Positions 8,504 through 18,258 of a DNA stretch of 64,000 bases are shown in pieces (position 1 is the stretch's first letter; the number at the start of each line of letters is the position of its first letter). The notes under the pieces are model-generated. The model was not told the DNA's origin. It saw only the letters and a list, made by a program, of their open reading frames with translations, and searched no databases. This stretch comes from Pseudomonas sp. BN102 (GTDB lineage Bacteria > Pseudomonadota > Gammaproteobacteria > Pseudomonadales > Pseudomonadaceae): assembly GCF_029871245.1 (NCBI RefSeq), contig NZ_SSON01000068.1, positions 62,001 through 126,000 on the forward strand, read 5' to 3'. Made by a program: the position numbers and the translations under genes.

Positions 8504-9646
8504 ATGCCCATGAAGCCAGCCTTTGCCGCCTTGGTTTCCGCCATCGCACTGGCCACGCTAAGTCTCACCGGCTGCCAGGAAGCCTCGGCTCCGCCACCCG
8601 CCCAGGCGCCCAAGGTCGGCGTCGTCACCCTCCAACCCCAGCCCTTCACCCTGACCACCGAGCTGCCCGGCCGTACCAGCGCCTACCGCATTGCCGAAGT
8701 GCGCCCGCAGGTGGATGGGATCATCCAGAAGCGCCTGTTCACCGAAGGCAGCGAGGTCAAGGCCGGGCAGCAGCTCTACCAGATCGACCCCTCGGTCTAC
8801 ACCGCCACCTACAAGAGCGCCCAGGCCAGCCTGGCTTCGGCCCAGTCCCTGGCGGCGCGCTACAAGGACCTGGTCAGCGACCAGGCGGTGAGCAAGCAGG
8901 CCTTCGAGGAATCCCAGGCCGCCCGCCTGCAGGCCGAAGCCGCGCTGGAGAAGGCGAAGATCGACGTGCGCTACACCAAGGTGCTGGCGCCCATCTCCGG
9001 CCGCGTCGGTCGCTCCGCGGTCACCGAAGGCGCCCTGGTGAGCAACGGCCAGGCCCTGGCCATGGCCACCATCCAGCAGCTGGACCCGATCTACGTCGAC
9101 GTCACCCAGTCCACCAAGGACCTGCTGCGCCTGCGCCGGGAAATGGCCGAAGGCCAACTGGAGAAGGCCGGCGACAACGGCGCCAAGGTCTCCCTGGTGC
9201 TTGAAGACGGCAGCGAGTACCCACACCAGGGCAGCCTGGAGTTCTCCGAGGTTTCAGTGGACGAAGGCACCGGCTCGGTGACCCTGCGTGCGGTCTTCCC
9301 CAACCCGGAACACACCCTGTTGCCCGGCATGTTCGTCCACGCCCGCCTCGGCTCGGCAGTCAAGCAGCAGGCCATCCTCGCGCCGCAGCAAGGCGTGACC
9401 CGCGACCTCAAAGGCCAGGCCACCGCCCTGGTGGTGAATGCCGAGAACAAGGTGGAACTGCGCCACCTGAAGGCCGAGCGCGCTGTCGGCGACCGCTGGC
9501 TGGTCAACGAGGGCCTCGAGCCCGGCGACCGCCTGATCACCGAAGGCCTGCAGTTCGTACGTCCGGGCGTAGAGGTGAATGCCGGCCCGGCGACCAATGT
9601 GGCCGCCCAGAAGCCTGCGGGCGACGGCCTGGCCAAGAGCCACTGA
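8504..9646 (+). CDS. ttgA: RND efflux periplasmic adaptor lipoprotein (MexA/TtgA type)
   Basis: Membrane-fusion subunit of a tripartite RND multidrug pump, 380 residues from the ATG at 8504. A lipoprotein signal peptide ends in LSLTGC, so it is anchored in the inner membrane by an acylated Cys. Following parts are the beta-barrel start VGVVTLQPQPFTLTTELPGR, the lipoyl half EVRPQVDGIIQKRLF, the helical hairpin, and APISGRVGRSAVTEGALV. The 8504 start was preferred over ATG 8489 because GAGG lies at a suitable distance upstream and related proteins start near this residue. It is the first gene of the ttgABC operon and is controlled by the operator at 8389. Confidence 0.92.
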   Translation: MPMKPAFAALVSAIALATLSLTGCQEASAPPPAQAPKVGVVTLQPQPFTLTTELPGRTSAYRIAEVRPQVDGIIQKRLFTEGSEVKAGQQLYQIDPSVYTATYKSAQASLASAQSLAARYKDLVSDQAVSKQAFEESQAARLQAEAALEKAKIDVRYTKVLAPISGRVGRSAVTEGALVSNGQALAMATIQQLDPIYVDVTQSTKDLLRLRREMAEGQLEKAGDNGAKVSLVLEDGSEYPHQGSLEFSEVSVDEGTGSVTLRAVFPNPEHTLLPGMFVHARLGSAVKQQAILAPQQGVTRDLKGQATALVVNAENKVELRHLKAERAVGDRWLVNEGLEPGDRLITEGLQFVRPGVEVNAGPATNVAAQKPAGDGLAKSH

Positions 9647-9660
9647 GGAGCGCCTAGCAG

Positions 9661-12600
9661 ATGTCGAAATTCTTCATCGATCGCCCCATCTTCGCCTGGG
9701 TGATCGCGCTGGTGATCATGCTTGCCGGCGGCCTGTCAATCCTCAAACTACCGATCAACCAGTACCCCAGCATCGCCGCGCCCGCGGTGGGCATCCAGGT
9801 CAGCTATCCGGGCGCCTCGGCGCAGACGGTGCAGGACACCGTGGTGCAGGTCATCGAGCAGCAGCTCAATGGCATCGACGGCCTGCGCTACATCTCCTCG
9901 GAGAGCAACTCCGACGGCAGCATGACCATCACCGCCACCTTCGAGCAGGGCACCAACCCTGACATCGCCCAGGTGCAGGTGCAGAACAAGCTCCAGCTGG
10001 CCACCCCGCTGCTGCCGCAGGAAGTGCAGCAGCAGGGCATCCGCGTGACCAAGGCAGTGAAGAACTTCCTGCTGGTCATCGGCGTCGTCTCCGAAGACGG
10101 CAGCATGGACAAGAACGACCTGGCCAACTACATCGTCTCCAACATCCAGGACTCGATCTCCCGGACCAAGGGTGTGGGCGACTTCCAGGTGTTCGGCGCC
10201 CAGTACGCCATGCGCATCTGGCTGGACCCAGCGCGGCTGAACAACTACCAGCTGACCCCGGTGGACGTGAAGACCGCCATCCAGGCGCAGAACGTGCAGA
10301 TCTCCTCCGGCCAGCTCGGCGGCCTGCCCGCCTCTCCCGGTACCCAGCTGAACGCCACCATCATCGGCAAGACCCGCCTGCAGACCCCCGAGCAGTTCGG
10401 CGCGATCCTCCTCAAGGTCAATCGCGACGGCTCCCAGGTGCGACTGCGCGACGTCGCCAAGATCGAGCTGGGCGGCGAGAACTACAGCATCAGCGCCCAG
10501 TTCAACGGCAAGCCGGCTTCGGGCATGGCGATCAAGCTGGCCACCGGCGCCAACGCCCTGGATACCGCCAAGGCGATCCGCGCCACCATCGCCGAGCTGG
10601 AACCCTTCATGCCCGCCGGTATGAAGGTGGTCTTCCCCTACGACACCACCCCGGTGGTCTCCGCCTCTATCGAAGGGGTTATCCACACCCTGGGCGAAGC
10701 CATCGTCCTGGTGTTCCTGGTGATGTTCCTGTTCCTGCAGAACTTCCGCGCCACCATCATCCCCACCCTCGCCGTCCCCGTGGTACTGCTCGGCACCTTC
10801 GGCGTGCTGGCGATGTTCGGCTTCACCATCAACACCTTGACCATGTTCGCCATGGTCCTGGCCATCGGCCTCTTGGTGGACGACGCCATCGTGGTCGTGG
10901 AGAACGTCGAGCGGGTAATGGCCGAGGAAGGCCTCTCGCCCCTGGAAGCCACCCGCAAGTCCATGGGCCAGATCCAGGGCGCGCTGGTGGGCATCGCCCT
11001 GGTGCTCTCGGCGGTGTTCCTGCCGATGGCCTTCTTCGGCGGTTCCACCGGCGTGATCTACCGGCAGTTCTCCATCACCATTGTCGCGGCCATGTCGCTC
11101 TCGGTGCTGGTGGCGCTGATCTTCACCCCGGCCCTCTGCGCCACCCTGCTCAAGCCTATCGCCAAGGGCGGCCACCACGAGAAGCGCGGCTTCTTCGGCT
11201 GGTTCAACCGCACCTTCGAGCGCGGCGTGAACGGCTACGAACGCAGCGTGCGCAGCATTCTCAAGCGCAAGGCGCCCTACCTCGCCCTCTATCTGGTGAT
11301 CATCGTCGCCATGGCCTGGCTGTTCACCCGCATCCCCACCGCCTTCCTCCCCGAGGAAGACCAGGGCGTGCTGTTCGCCCAGGTACAGACCCCGTCCGGC
11401 GCCAGCGCCGAGCGCACCCAGGTGGTGGTGGACCAGATGCGCGAATACCTGCTGGGGGAAGAGAAGGACACTGTGAAATCCGTGTTCACCGTGACCGGCT
11501 TCAACTTCGCCGGCCGCGGCCAGAGCTCTGGCATGGCCTTCATCATGCTCAAACCCTGGGAAGAGCGCACCGCCGAGGGCCAGAGCGTGTTCGACCTGGC
11601 CCAGCGCGCGCAGAAGCACTTCTTCAGCTTCCGCGATGCCATGGTCTTTGCCTTCGCCCCGCCCGCGGTGATGGAGCTGGGTAACGCCACCGGCTTCAAC
11701 TTCTTCCTGCAGGATCGCGCCGGCATCGGTCACGAAGCACTGAACGCCGCCCGCGACCAGTTCCTTGAGCTGGCGGCGAAGAATCCGGTGCTCGCCCGCG
11801 TGCGCGCCAACGGCCTGCGCGACGAACCCCAGTACCAGCTGCTGATCGACGACGAGAAGGCCCGCGCCCATGGCCTGTCCCTCGCCGACATCAACAACAC
11901 CGTGTCCATCGCCTGGGGCGCCAGCTACGTCAACGACTTCATCGACCGTGGCCGGGTGAAGAAGGTCTACCTGCAAGGCGAACCCGAAGCGCGGATGAAC
12001 CCTGACGACCTGAACAAGTGGTACGTGCGCAACGACCAGGGCCAGATGGTGCCGTTCAGCGCCTTCGCCAGCGGCGAGTGGACCTACGGCGCGCCGAAGC
12101 TGGCCCGCTACAACGGCGTGCCGGCGGTGGAAGTCCTCGGCGAGGCCGCCCCCGGCCACAGCTCGGGTGAAGCCATGGCCGCGGTGGAGGAGATCGCCAA
12201 ACAGCTGCCGGCCGGTGTCGGCTATTCCTGGACCGGCCTGTCCTACGAGGAGCGCCTGTCCGGCGCCCAGGCGCCTGCCCTCTACGCGCTGTCGCTGCTG
12301 GTGGTGTTCCTCTGCCTGGCGGCCCTGTACGAGAGCTGGTCGATCCCCTTCTCGGTGATGCTGGTGGTCCCGCTCGGGGTGATCGGCGCGCTGCTCTTCA
12401 CCAGCATGCGCGGCTTGTCCAACGACGTGTTCTTCCAGGTCGGCCTGCTCACCACCATCGGCCTCTCGGCGAAGAACGCGATTCTCATCGTCGAGTTCGC
12501 CAAGGAGCTGCACGAGCAGGGCAAGAGTCTGTTCGATGCCGCCGTGGAAGCCTGCCGCATGCGCCTGCGCCCGATCATCATGACCTCGCTGGCGTTCATC

Positions 12601-12798
12601 CTCGGCGTGGTACCCCTGGCCATCTCCAATGGCGCCGGCTCCGGTAGCCAGCACGCCATCGGTACCGGCGTGATCGGCGGCATGCTCACCGCCACCGTGC
12701 TGGCCATCTTCTGGGTGCCGCTGTTCTACGTGCTGGTCTGCTCGCTGTTCAAGGACAAGGCGAGCAAGGCTGCGATCAAGAAGGAGGCCCTGCAGTGA
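9661..12798 (+). CDS. ttgB: RND multidrug efflux transporter (MexB/TtgB type)
   Basis: Proton-driven inner-membrane pump of 1045 residues, the standard HAE1 length. The N terminus [20 protein letters not shown] is diagnostic of the AcrB/MexB group. Helix 4 carries [18 protein letters not shown] with the two Asp residues used for proton relay, and the helix 10 region has [17 protein letters not shown] with the conserved Lys. The two large periplasmic loops, each half of an internal duplication, are complete. It starts 14 nt after ttgA and overlaps ttgC by 4 nt (ATGA-type junction). Expected substrates are lipophilic antibiotics, dyes and solvents, based on the family. Confidence 0.95.
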   Translation: MSKFFIDRPIFAWVIALVIMLAGGLSILKLPINQYPSIAAPAVGIQVSYPGASAQTVQDTVVQVIEQQLNGIDGLRYISSESNSDGSMTITATFEQGTNPDIAQVQVQNKLQLATPLLPQEVQQQGIRVTKAVKNFLLVIGVVSEDGSMDKNDLANYIVSNIQDSISRTKGVGDFQVFGAQYAMRIWLDPARLNNYQLTPVDVKTAIQAQNVQISSGQLGGLPASPGTQLNATIIGKTRLQTPEQFGAILLKVNRDGSQVRLRDVAKIELGGENYSISAQFNGKPASGMAIKLATGANALDTAKAIRATIAELEPFMPAGMKVVFPYDTTPVVSASIEGVIHTLGEAIVLVFLVMFLFLQNFRATIIPTLAVPVVLLGTFGVLAMFGFTINTLTMFAMVLAIGLLVDDAIVVVENVERVMAEEGLSPLEATRKSMGQIQGALVGIALVLSAVFLPMAFFGGSTGVIYRQFSITIVAAMSLSVLVALIFTPALCATLLKPIAKGGHHEKRGFFGWFNRTFERGVNGYERSVRSILKRKAPYLALYLVIIVAMAWLFTRIPTAFLPEEDQGVLFAQVQTPSGASAERTQVVVDQMREYLLGEEKDTVKSVFTVTGFNFAGRGQSSGMAFIMLKPWEERTAEGQSVFDLAQRAQKHFFSFRDAMVFAFAPPAVMELGNATGFNFFLQDRAGIGHEALNAARDQFLELAAKNPVLARVRANGLRDEPQYQLLIDDEKARAHGLSLADINNTVSIAWGASYVNDFIDRGRVKKVYLQGEPEARMNPDDLNKWYVRNDQGQMVPFSAFASGEWTYGAPKLARYNGVPAVEVLGEAAPGHSSGEAMAAVEEIAKQLPAGVGYSWTGLSYEERLSGAQAPALYALSLLVVFLCLAALYESWSIPFSVMLVVPLGVIGALLFTSMRGLSNDVFFQVGLLTTIGLSAKNAILIVEFAKELHEQGKSLFDAAVEACRMRLRPIIMTSLAFILGVVPLAISNGAGSGSQHAIGTGVIGGMLTATVLAIFWVPLFYVLVCSLFKDKASKAAIKKEALQ

Positions 12799-14228
12799 GG
12801 CATTCCCTGTTGTCCCTGGCCATCGCCGCAGCCCTGCTCGGTGGCTGCTCCATGATCCCCGACTACCAGCGCCCTGAGGCGCCGGTAGAGACTGACTGGC
12901 CTCAGGGCGAGGCCTACATCCAGGGCGAGGCGCAGGTATCCAGCGCCGCCGCCGACCTCGACTGGCGCGAGTTCTTCCAGGACCCGGCGCTGCGCCAGCT
13001 GGTGCAGCTCGCCCTGGACAACAACCGCGACCTGCGCACCGCCGCACTCAATGTCGAGGCGTACCAGGCGCTCTATCGCATCCAGCGTTCCCAGCTGCTG
13101 CCGAGCATTTCCGCCGACGGTGGCGCCACCCGCCAGCGCACCCCGGGCATCATGAGCCAGAGCGGCCAGGCCGACACCAGCAGCACCTACAGCGCCACCC
13201 TCGGCACCAGCGCCTGGGAACTGGACCTGTTCGGCCGCCTGCGCAGCCTCAACCAGGATGCGTTGGAACAGTACTTCGCCACCGAACAGGCGCGCCGCAG
13301 CACCCAGATCAGCCTGGTGGCCTCGGTAGCCACCGCCTACCTCGACTGGCAGGCCGACCAGGCCCTGCTGCAGCTGACCCGGGACACCCTCAAGACCTAC
13401 CAGGAAAGCTTCGCCCTTACCCAGCGCAGCTTCGACGTCGGCATCGCCGATGCCCTGGCCCTGAGCCAGGCGCGCACCGCCGTGGAAAGCGCCCAGGTCA
13501 GCCTGGCCCAGTACAGCCGCCTGGTGGCCCAGGACCGCAACGCGCTGGCCCAACTGGTCGGCACCCGCCTGCCGGCCGACCTGCCCAAAGGCTTGCTCCT
13601 GGACGACGACCTCCTGGCCGAAGTCCCGCCCGGCCTACCGTCCGACCTGCTGCAGCGACGCCCGGACGTGCTCCAGGCCGAACACCTGCTCAAGGCCGCC
13701 AACGCCAACATCGGCGCCGCGCGCGCCGCCTTCTTCCCCAGCGTCAGCCTGACCGCCAACGCCGGCAGCATGAGCAACGAGTTGTCCGGGCTGTTCGACG
13801 CGGGCTCCGGCAGCTGGCTGTTCCAGCCGAGCATCAGCCTGCCGATCTTCACCGCTGGCCGCCTGAAGGCGAACCTCGAGTACAGCGAGCTGCAGAAGGA
13901 CATCCAGGTGGCCCAGTACGAGAAGGCCATCCAGGTCGCGTTCCAGGAAGTCGCCGACGGCCTCGCCGCCCGCACCACCTACCAGCAGCAACTCGGCGCC
14001 CAGCGTGCCCTGGTGGGCACTACGGAGGAGTATTACCGCCTCGCCGAGCGTCGTTACCGCACCGGCGTCGACAGCTACCTGACCCTGCTCGATGCCCAGC
14101 GCCAGCTGTTCAGCGCCCGCCAGCAACTGATCGGCGACCGCCTCAACCAGCTGGCCAGCGAGGTGAACCTCTACAAGGCCCTGGGCGGCGGCTGGAAGGA
14201 ACAGGAGGCAAGCACCCCGAGCGCTTGA
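12795..14228 (+). CDS. ttgC: RND efflux outer-membrane lipoprotein (OprM/TtgC type)
   Basis: Outer-membrane channel of 477 residues that docks on the TtgA-TtgB complex. It has a lipoprotein signal [19 protein letters not shown] with the acylated Cys at position 18, followed by the NodT-family pattern: [51 protein letters not shown] and [19 protein letters not shown]. Start and stop are intact. The gene overlaps ttgB by 4 nt, so translation is coupled. A strong terminator at 14271 ends the operon. Confidence 0.94.
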   Translation: MRHSLLSLAIAAALLGGCSMIPDYQRPEAPVETDWPQGEAYIQGEAQVSSAAADLDWREFFQDPALRQLVQLALDNNRDLRTAALNVEAYQALYRIQRSQLLPSISADGGATRQRTPGIMSQSGQADTSSTYSATLGTSAWELDLFGRLRSLNQDALEQYFATEQARRSTQISLVASVATAYLDWQADQALLQLTRDTLKTYQESFALTQRSFDVGIADALALSQARTAVESAQVSLAQYSRLVAQDRNALAQLVGTRLPADLPKGLLLDDDLLAEVPPGLPSDLLQRRPDVLQAEHLLKAANANIGAARAAFFPSVSLTANAGSMSNELSGLFDAGSGSWLFQPSISLPIFTAGRLKANLEYSELQKDIQVAQYEKAIQVAFQEVADGLAARTTYQQQLGAQRALVGTTEEYYRLAERRYRTGVDSYLTLLDAQRQLFSARQQLIGDRLNQLASEVNLYKALGGGWKEQEASTPSA

Positions 14229-14270
14229 CCCGCGACCTCCCCTATCCTCACGGACGAGGAATCCACGCGG

Positions 14271-14303
14271 CGCCCCTGCCCTTCATGGTGGGGGCGTTTT
14301 TTT
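14271..14303 (+). terminator. Intrinsic terminator of the ttgABC operon
   Basis: CGCCCC and GGGGCG form the stem, followed immediately by seven T residues. It sits 42 nt after the ttgC stop. Confidence 0.85.
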
Positions 14304-14340
14304 GCGCAGCCCTGCACTGCACGCCAGCGCCTGGCGCACA

Positions 14341-14432
14341 TGGCGCACCCTACACTCAGATTCACCCGGTCGGGTGCGCCGTGCGCACCGACCCGCTCGA
14401 CGCTGGCGCCATTCGCGAATGAATTCGCAGGG
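14341..14432. repeat. Short REP-like palindromes between ttgC and the DUF457 gene
   Basis: Two palindromic pieces sit here. One has GGCGCACCC near 14349 facing GGGTGCGCC near 14373. The second contains TTCGCGAATGAATTCGC near 14412, which is the same core as the REP-like elements at 20433 and 60559. They are interspersed repeats, not genes. Confidence 0.5.
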
Positions 14433-14527
14433 CTGGCCGACTCGGACATCTCTGGTTCGAATTTCCCGGCTGCCAGCCGATGTCGGCGCAGCTAACCTGC
14501 CTCGCTGTTCAACCTCGAGGAACGGCA

Positions 14528-15565
14528 ATGGACTCACTGACCCAGGCATTGCTCGGCGCCACCGTCCAGGGCGCGATGCTCGGCCGCTGGCAGGGCCGCA
14601 AGGCCCTTCTGTATGGCGCCGTGCTCGGCACCCTGCCGGACCTGGACGTGGTGATCCGCTATACGGACGCGGTGGCCGCCATGACCTACCACCGCGGTTT
14701 CAGCCATTCGATCTTCGTCCTCAGCGGCCTGGCCGCACTGCTGACCTGGCTGGTTCGGCGCTGGCGACCGAATTCGGACTACTCCACGCGAAGGCTGTTC
14801 CTCAGCCTCTGGCTGGTGCTGGCCACCCACCCCCTGCTGGATTGCTTCACCAGCTATGGCACCCAGCTGTTCTGGCCGCTGCTGACGCCCCCTATCACCT
14901 GGTCGAGCATCTTCATCATCGACCCGCTCTATACCCTGCCGTTGCTCGCCGCCGTCGCCGGCGCCCTGCTCTTCGGCCTGCGTGGCCGCCCGCCACGCTT
15001 GCCGCTGGCGGCCCTGGCGCTGTCCAGCCTGTACCTGGCCACGAGCCTGGGTGGCAAGTTCATGGCCGAGCAGCGGGTAGCAGAGGTGCTGGACCGTGAA
15101 GGCATCCGCCCGCAAGCGGTGTTCAGCACGCCAACGCCCTTCAACACCCTGCTCTGGCGCGTGATAGTGCTGGACGGCGAGGACTACCACGAGGCCCTGG
15201 TGAGCTGGTTCGACCGCGAGCCGCCGCAGCTCGAACGCATCCCCCGTGGCACCGACCTGGCGCGGCGCCTGCGCGACTCACCGCAGCATGTGCGGCTGGC
15301 CTGGTTCACCCACGGCGTCCTGCGCTACGACCAGATCGACCAGATGCTGGTGGTCACCGACCTGCGCCTGGGCATGACCGGCTTTCACCCCTTCCGCTTC
15401 ATCCTCGCCGAGCGCCGGGACGGTCGCTGGCGCCCGGTCGGCGAGGCCCGCCGCTGGCCGACCAGCCGGGGCGACCTGACACGCCTGCGTGTGCTCTGGC
15501 AGCGCATCTGGCATCAGGACCAGCCGGTGCCACTCTCGACCTGGGCGGGCCGGCTGCGGCACTGA
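14528..15565 (+). CDS. Membrane-bound metal-dependent hydrolase, DUF457/YdjM type
   Basis: Integral membrane protein of 345 residues. It begins MDSLTQALLGATVQGAML and has the family signatures LGTLPDLDVVIRY (with Asp residues) and YHRGFSHSIFVL (with His residues), taken as metal ligands in the YdjM/DUF457 family. LATHPLLDCFTSYGTQLFWP follows, then several membrane helices and a soluble C-terminal part rich in Arg and Trp. The ATG at 14528 follows GAGGAACGGCA; a longer frame from 14480 lacks support. Members are sometimes linked to LexA-regulated genes, but no SOS box is visible here. The substrate is unknown. Confidence 0.8.
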   Translation: MDSLTQALLGATVQGAMLGRWQGRKALLYGAVLGTLPDLDVVIRYTDAVAAMTYHRGFSHSIFVLSGLAALLTWLVRRWRPNSDYSTRRLFLSLWLVLATHPLLDCFTSYGTQLFWPLLTPPITWSSIFIIDPLYTLPLLAAVAGALLFGLRGRPPRLPLAALALSSLYLATSLGGKFMAEQRVAEVLDREGIRPQAVFSTPTPFNTLLWRVIVLDGEDYHEALVSWFDREPPQLERIPRGTDLARRLRDSPQHVRLAWFTHGVLRYDQIDQMLVVTDLRLGMTGFHPFRFILAERRDGRWRPVGEARRWPTSRGDLTRLRVLWQRIWHQDQPVPLSTWAGRLRH

Positions 15566-15626
15566 CGCCCTCTGTTTTTCGTCACGCCCTTGAACTGCCC
15601 TTGCCGACAGGACTAGACCACCGCAG

Positions 15627-15698
15627 GGGATCAAGGGCATCGCCGAGCAGACCAACCTGCTGGCTCTCAACGCCGCCATCGAGGCCGCCCGCAGGCGA
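15627..15698 (+). pseudogene. Fragment of a methyl-accepting chemotaxis protein signalling tip
   Basis: The plus strand reads GIKG then IAEQTNLLALNAAIEAAR, the near-invariant hairpin tip of chemoreceptor signalling domains that contacts CheA and CheW. The reading breaks off at once on both sides: upstream codons do not continue the receptor and downstream the expected AGE-GRGF-AVVA segment is replaced by RRPGNRVPL. No start is available. This is a 24-codon relic, left by deletion or recombination, lying between the DUF457 gene and aroP. Confidence 0.8.
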
Positions 15699-15752
15699 CC
15701 CGGTAATCGCGTGCCGCTCCGGGTCAGGCAGCGGCCAGGCGGCGGCCCGCAA

Positions 15753-15783
15753 ATGAAAAGGCCCGGCGCTGGGCCGGGCCTGG
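15753..15783 (-). terminator. Intrinsic terminator of the aroP-like gene
   Basis: GGCCCGGC and GCCGGGCC form a GC-rich stem. Read on the minus strand it is followed by CTTTTCATTT. It lies just beyond the permease stop at 15801. Confidence 0.8.
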
Positions 15784-15800
15784 TTGGAGCGGGACGAGGA

Positions 15801-17210
15801 TCAGCCGGCCGCGTAGGCCTGGCGCGCCTTGGCCGCGCTGGACAGCTTCAGGCGGTAGCAGCCCCACATCACCAGCAGCCAGACCGGGATGGCGTACACC
15901 GACACCTGGATGCCCGGGATCATCAGCATGATGCCGAGGATGAAGACCACGAAGCCCAGGCACAGGTAGTTGCCCATGGGGAACCAGAAGGCGCGGAAGC
16001 CGGTACGCACGCCGTCTTTTTCCATGCGCTGGCGGAACTTCAGGTGGGAGTAGCTGATCATCGCCCAGTTGATCACCAGGGCGGCCACCACCAGGGACAT
16101 CAGCAGCTCCAGCGCATTATGCGGAACCACGTAGTTGACGATCACGGCGAGGAAGGTCACCACGGCCGACACCAGCAGCGAACGCACCGGCACGCCGCGC
16201 TTGTCCACCTTGGCCAGGGAACGCGGGGCGTCGCCCTGCTCGGCCAGGCCAAGCAGCATGCGGCCGTTGCAGTAGGTGCCGCTGTTGTAGACCGACAGCG
16301 CGGCGGTGAGCACCACGAAATTCAGCAGGTGGGCGGCGGTGTCGCTGCCGATCAGCGCGAAGATCTTCACGAAGGGGCTGCCGCTGTAAGGATCGCCCGC
16401 GCTGTTGATGGACGCCAGCAGCGCGTCCCAGGGGCTCAGCGAAAGCAGCACCACCAGGGCGCCGACATAGAAGATCAGGATGCGGTAGATGACCTGGTTG
16501 ATCGCCTTGGGAATCACCTGCTTCGGCTTGTCGGCCTCCGCGGCGGTGAAGCCGAGCATTTCCAGGCCGCCGAAGGAGAACATGATGAAGGCCATGGCCA
16601 TCACCAGCCCGCTGACGCCGTTGGGGAAGAAGCCGCCGTGCTCCCAGAGGTTGCTCACGGCGGCCTGCTCGCCACCGCTACCGCTGAACAGCATCCAGCA
16701 GCCGAGGACGATCATGCCGACGATGGCGACCACCTTGATCATGGCGAACCAGAACTCGGCTTCGCCGAACAGCTTCACGTTGGCCAGGTTGATGGCGTTG
16801 ACCACCAGGAAGAACACCGCGGCCGTGGCCCAGGTCGGTACTTCGGGCCACCAGAAGTGGATGTACTTGCCCACGGCCGTCAGCTCGGACATGCCGACCA
16901 GGGTGTAGAGCACCCAGCAGTTCCAGCCGGACAGGAAGCCGGCGAAGCCGCCCCAGTACTTGTGGGCGAAATGGCTGAAAGAGCCGGCCACCGGTTCTTC
17001 GACGATCATCTCGCCAAGCTGGCGCATGATCAGGAAGGCGATGAAGCCGCAGATGGCGTAGCCGAGGATCATCGAGGGGCCGGCGGACTTGAGCACCCCG
17101 GCCGAGCCGAGGAAAAGTCCGGTACCGATGGCGCCGCCGAGGGCGATCAACTGGATATGGCGATTCTTCAGGCCGCGTTGAAGCTCGCCCGAGTGTTGCA
17201 TGTCACTCAT
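15801..17210 (-). CDS. aroP: Amino acid permease of the AroP/APC family, probably aromatic amino acid import
   Basis: Inner-membrane proton symporter of 469 residues with twelve predicted helices. The APC signature starts at residue 10: LQRGLKNRHIQLIALGGAIG, then TGLFLGSAGVLKSAGPS. Other family parts are GEMIVEEPVAGSFSHFAHKY and FGGLEMLGFTAAEADKPKQV, close to AroP/PheP. The gene is next to maiA, the phenylalanine/tyrosine degradation enzyme on the same strand 87 nt upstream, which supports an aromatic substrate. AnsP, HisP or ProY-type specificity cannot be excluded. A terminator follows the stop. Confidence 0.85.
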   Translation of the reverse strand: MSDMQHSGELQRGLKNRHIQLIALGGAIGTGLFLGSAGVLKSAGPSMILGYAICGFIAFLIMRQLGEMIVEEPVAGSFSHFAHKYWGGFAGFLSGWNCWVLYTLVGMSELTAVGKYIHFWWPEVPTWATAAVFFLVVNAINLANVKLFGEAEFWFAMIKVVAIVGMIVLGCWMLFSGSGGEQAAVSNLWEHGGFFPNGVSGLVMAMAFIMFSFGGLEMLGFTAAEADKPKQVIPKAINQVIYRILIFYVGALVVLLSLSPWDALLASINSAGDPYSGSPFVKIFALIGSDTAAHLLNFVVLTAALSVYNSGTYCNGRMLLGLAEQGDAPRSLAKVDKRGVPVRSLLVSAVVTFLAVIVNYVVPHNALELLMSLVVAALVINWAMISYSHLKFRQRMEKDGVRTGFRAFWFPMGNYLCLGFVVFILGIMLMIPGIQVSVYAIPVWLLVMWGCYRLKLSSAAKARQAYAAG

Positions 17211-17297
17211 TGCGTCACCTTTTGTTGTTGTCGTGACGGGATTTCACCCGCCGGGCTTGTGGTCCGGCGGAAGTTCGCAAGGCGGATAGACCTTTGG

Positions 17298-17963
17298 TTA
17301 CTGCGCGTCTGGCTGCACCTCCGGAGCGGCATTCCTGAACGCCTCGAGGGCTTCACAACGCGCAGCGATATCGAGGATGCGCGGATAGCCCGACAGGTCA
17401 CAGTCGAAGCGTCGCGCGTTATAGAGCTGGGGAATCAGGCAGGCCTCCAGGTAGCCGGGCCGGCTGCCCAGGGAGAGCTTGCCACCAAAGGCCTCCAGGC
17501 CCTTTTCCACAGCCGTGAGGCCCAAGGCGATCCAGTGGCGGTACCAGGCGTCCTTGGCTTCGTCGGCCACGCCCAGTTCGGCCTTGAGGTACTGCAGCAC
17601 CCGCAGGTTGTTCAGCGGGTGCACATCGCAGGCGATATGCATGGCCAGGGCCCGGACCTGGGCCCGCAGGGCCGGGTCGGCAGGCAGCAGAGCCGGCACG
17701 GGAAAGACTTCCTCGAGGTATTCGAGGATGGCCAGGGACTGGGCGATACGCACTTCACCGCCGGCATGGCCGGCGTCCACCAGGAGCGGCAGCAGGCCCT
17801 GGGGGTTGAGTTCGCGGTAAGCCGGCAGGTGCTGCTGGCCGCCGTCCTTGACCAGGTGGACCGGCTCCTGGCGGTAGGCCAGCCCCTTGAGGTTGAGGGC
17901 GATGCGGACCCGGTATGCAGCGCTGGAGCGCCAGTAGCCGTAGAGCGTGAGTTCGGTATTCAT
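17298..17963 (-). CDS. maiA: Maleylacetoacetate isomerase (zeta-class glutathione transferase)
   Basis: Cytosolic enzyme that isomerises 4-maleylacetoacetate to fumarylacetoacetate in tyrosine/homogentisate breakdown, using glutathione. It is 221 residues. The zeta-class active-site motif is SSAAYRVRIALNLKGL (residues about 13-28), followed by QSLAILEYLEE and a helical C-terminal domain. The ATG at 17963 gives the family N terminus MNTELTLYGYWRSSAAYR. An ATG at 17993 (GTGAG upstream) would add ten residues, and either may be used. hmgA and fahA, its usual partners, are not adjacent. The neighbour downstream is the aromatic permease. Confidence 0.9.
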   Translation of the reverse strand: MNTELTLYGYWRSSAAYRVRIALNLKGLAYRQEPVHLVKDGGQQHLPAYRELNPQGLLPLLVDAGHAGGEVRIAQSLAILEYLEEVFPVPALLPADPALRAQVRALAMHIACDVHPLNNLRVLQYLKAELGVADEAKDAWYRHWIALGLTAVEKGLEAFGGKLSLGSRPGYLEACLIPQLYNARRFDCDLSGYPRILDIAARCEALEAFRNAAPEVQPDAQ

Positions 17964-18258
17964 GGCATTGGGCCGATTTTTTGTTTGCGCCATCTCACTC
18001 TGGCAGCGCCAGACGAACAAGTCGCGGAATCGGCCCTTGCGGCGCGCCGGGCGGTCAATCCGGAAAGTAATCCTTACAGCCACCACTGGCCGGCGACACC
18101 GCCTGCCAGGCGCCTCGCCAACGTAAGGTTTTCTTGACAGGGCGTTCAGCCAGGCTGCCAGCCCAGCACGCGACAGGCCGACCAGCGGCAATTTCCAACG
18201 CGCCCTTGCCCGTGCGATATGAAGGCAACGCGCCATCAATCTCGCAAGGACGCCGCGC

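Noticed and set aside
9748..13047. A very long open frame on the minus strand opposite ttgB and ttgC
   Set aside because: It is the antisense shadow of GC-rich, biased codons. Its product is His/Gly/Asp-rich low-complexity sequence with no family motifs, while the plus strand encodes a clear RND pump.
15711..18137. 808-codon plus-strand frame opposite aroP and maiA
   Set aside because: Composition is the usual antisense pattern and the true genes on the minus strand have complete family signatures.
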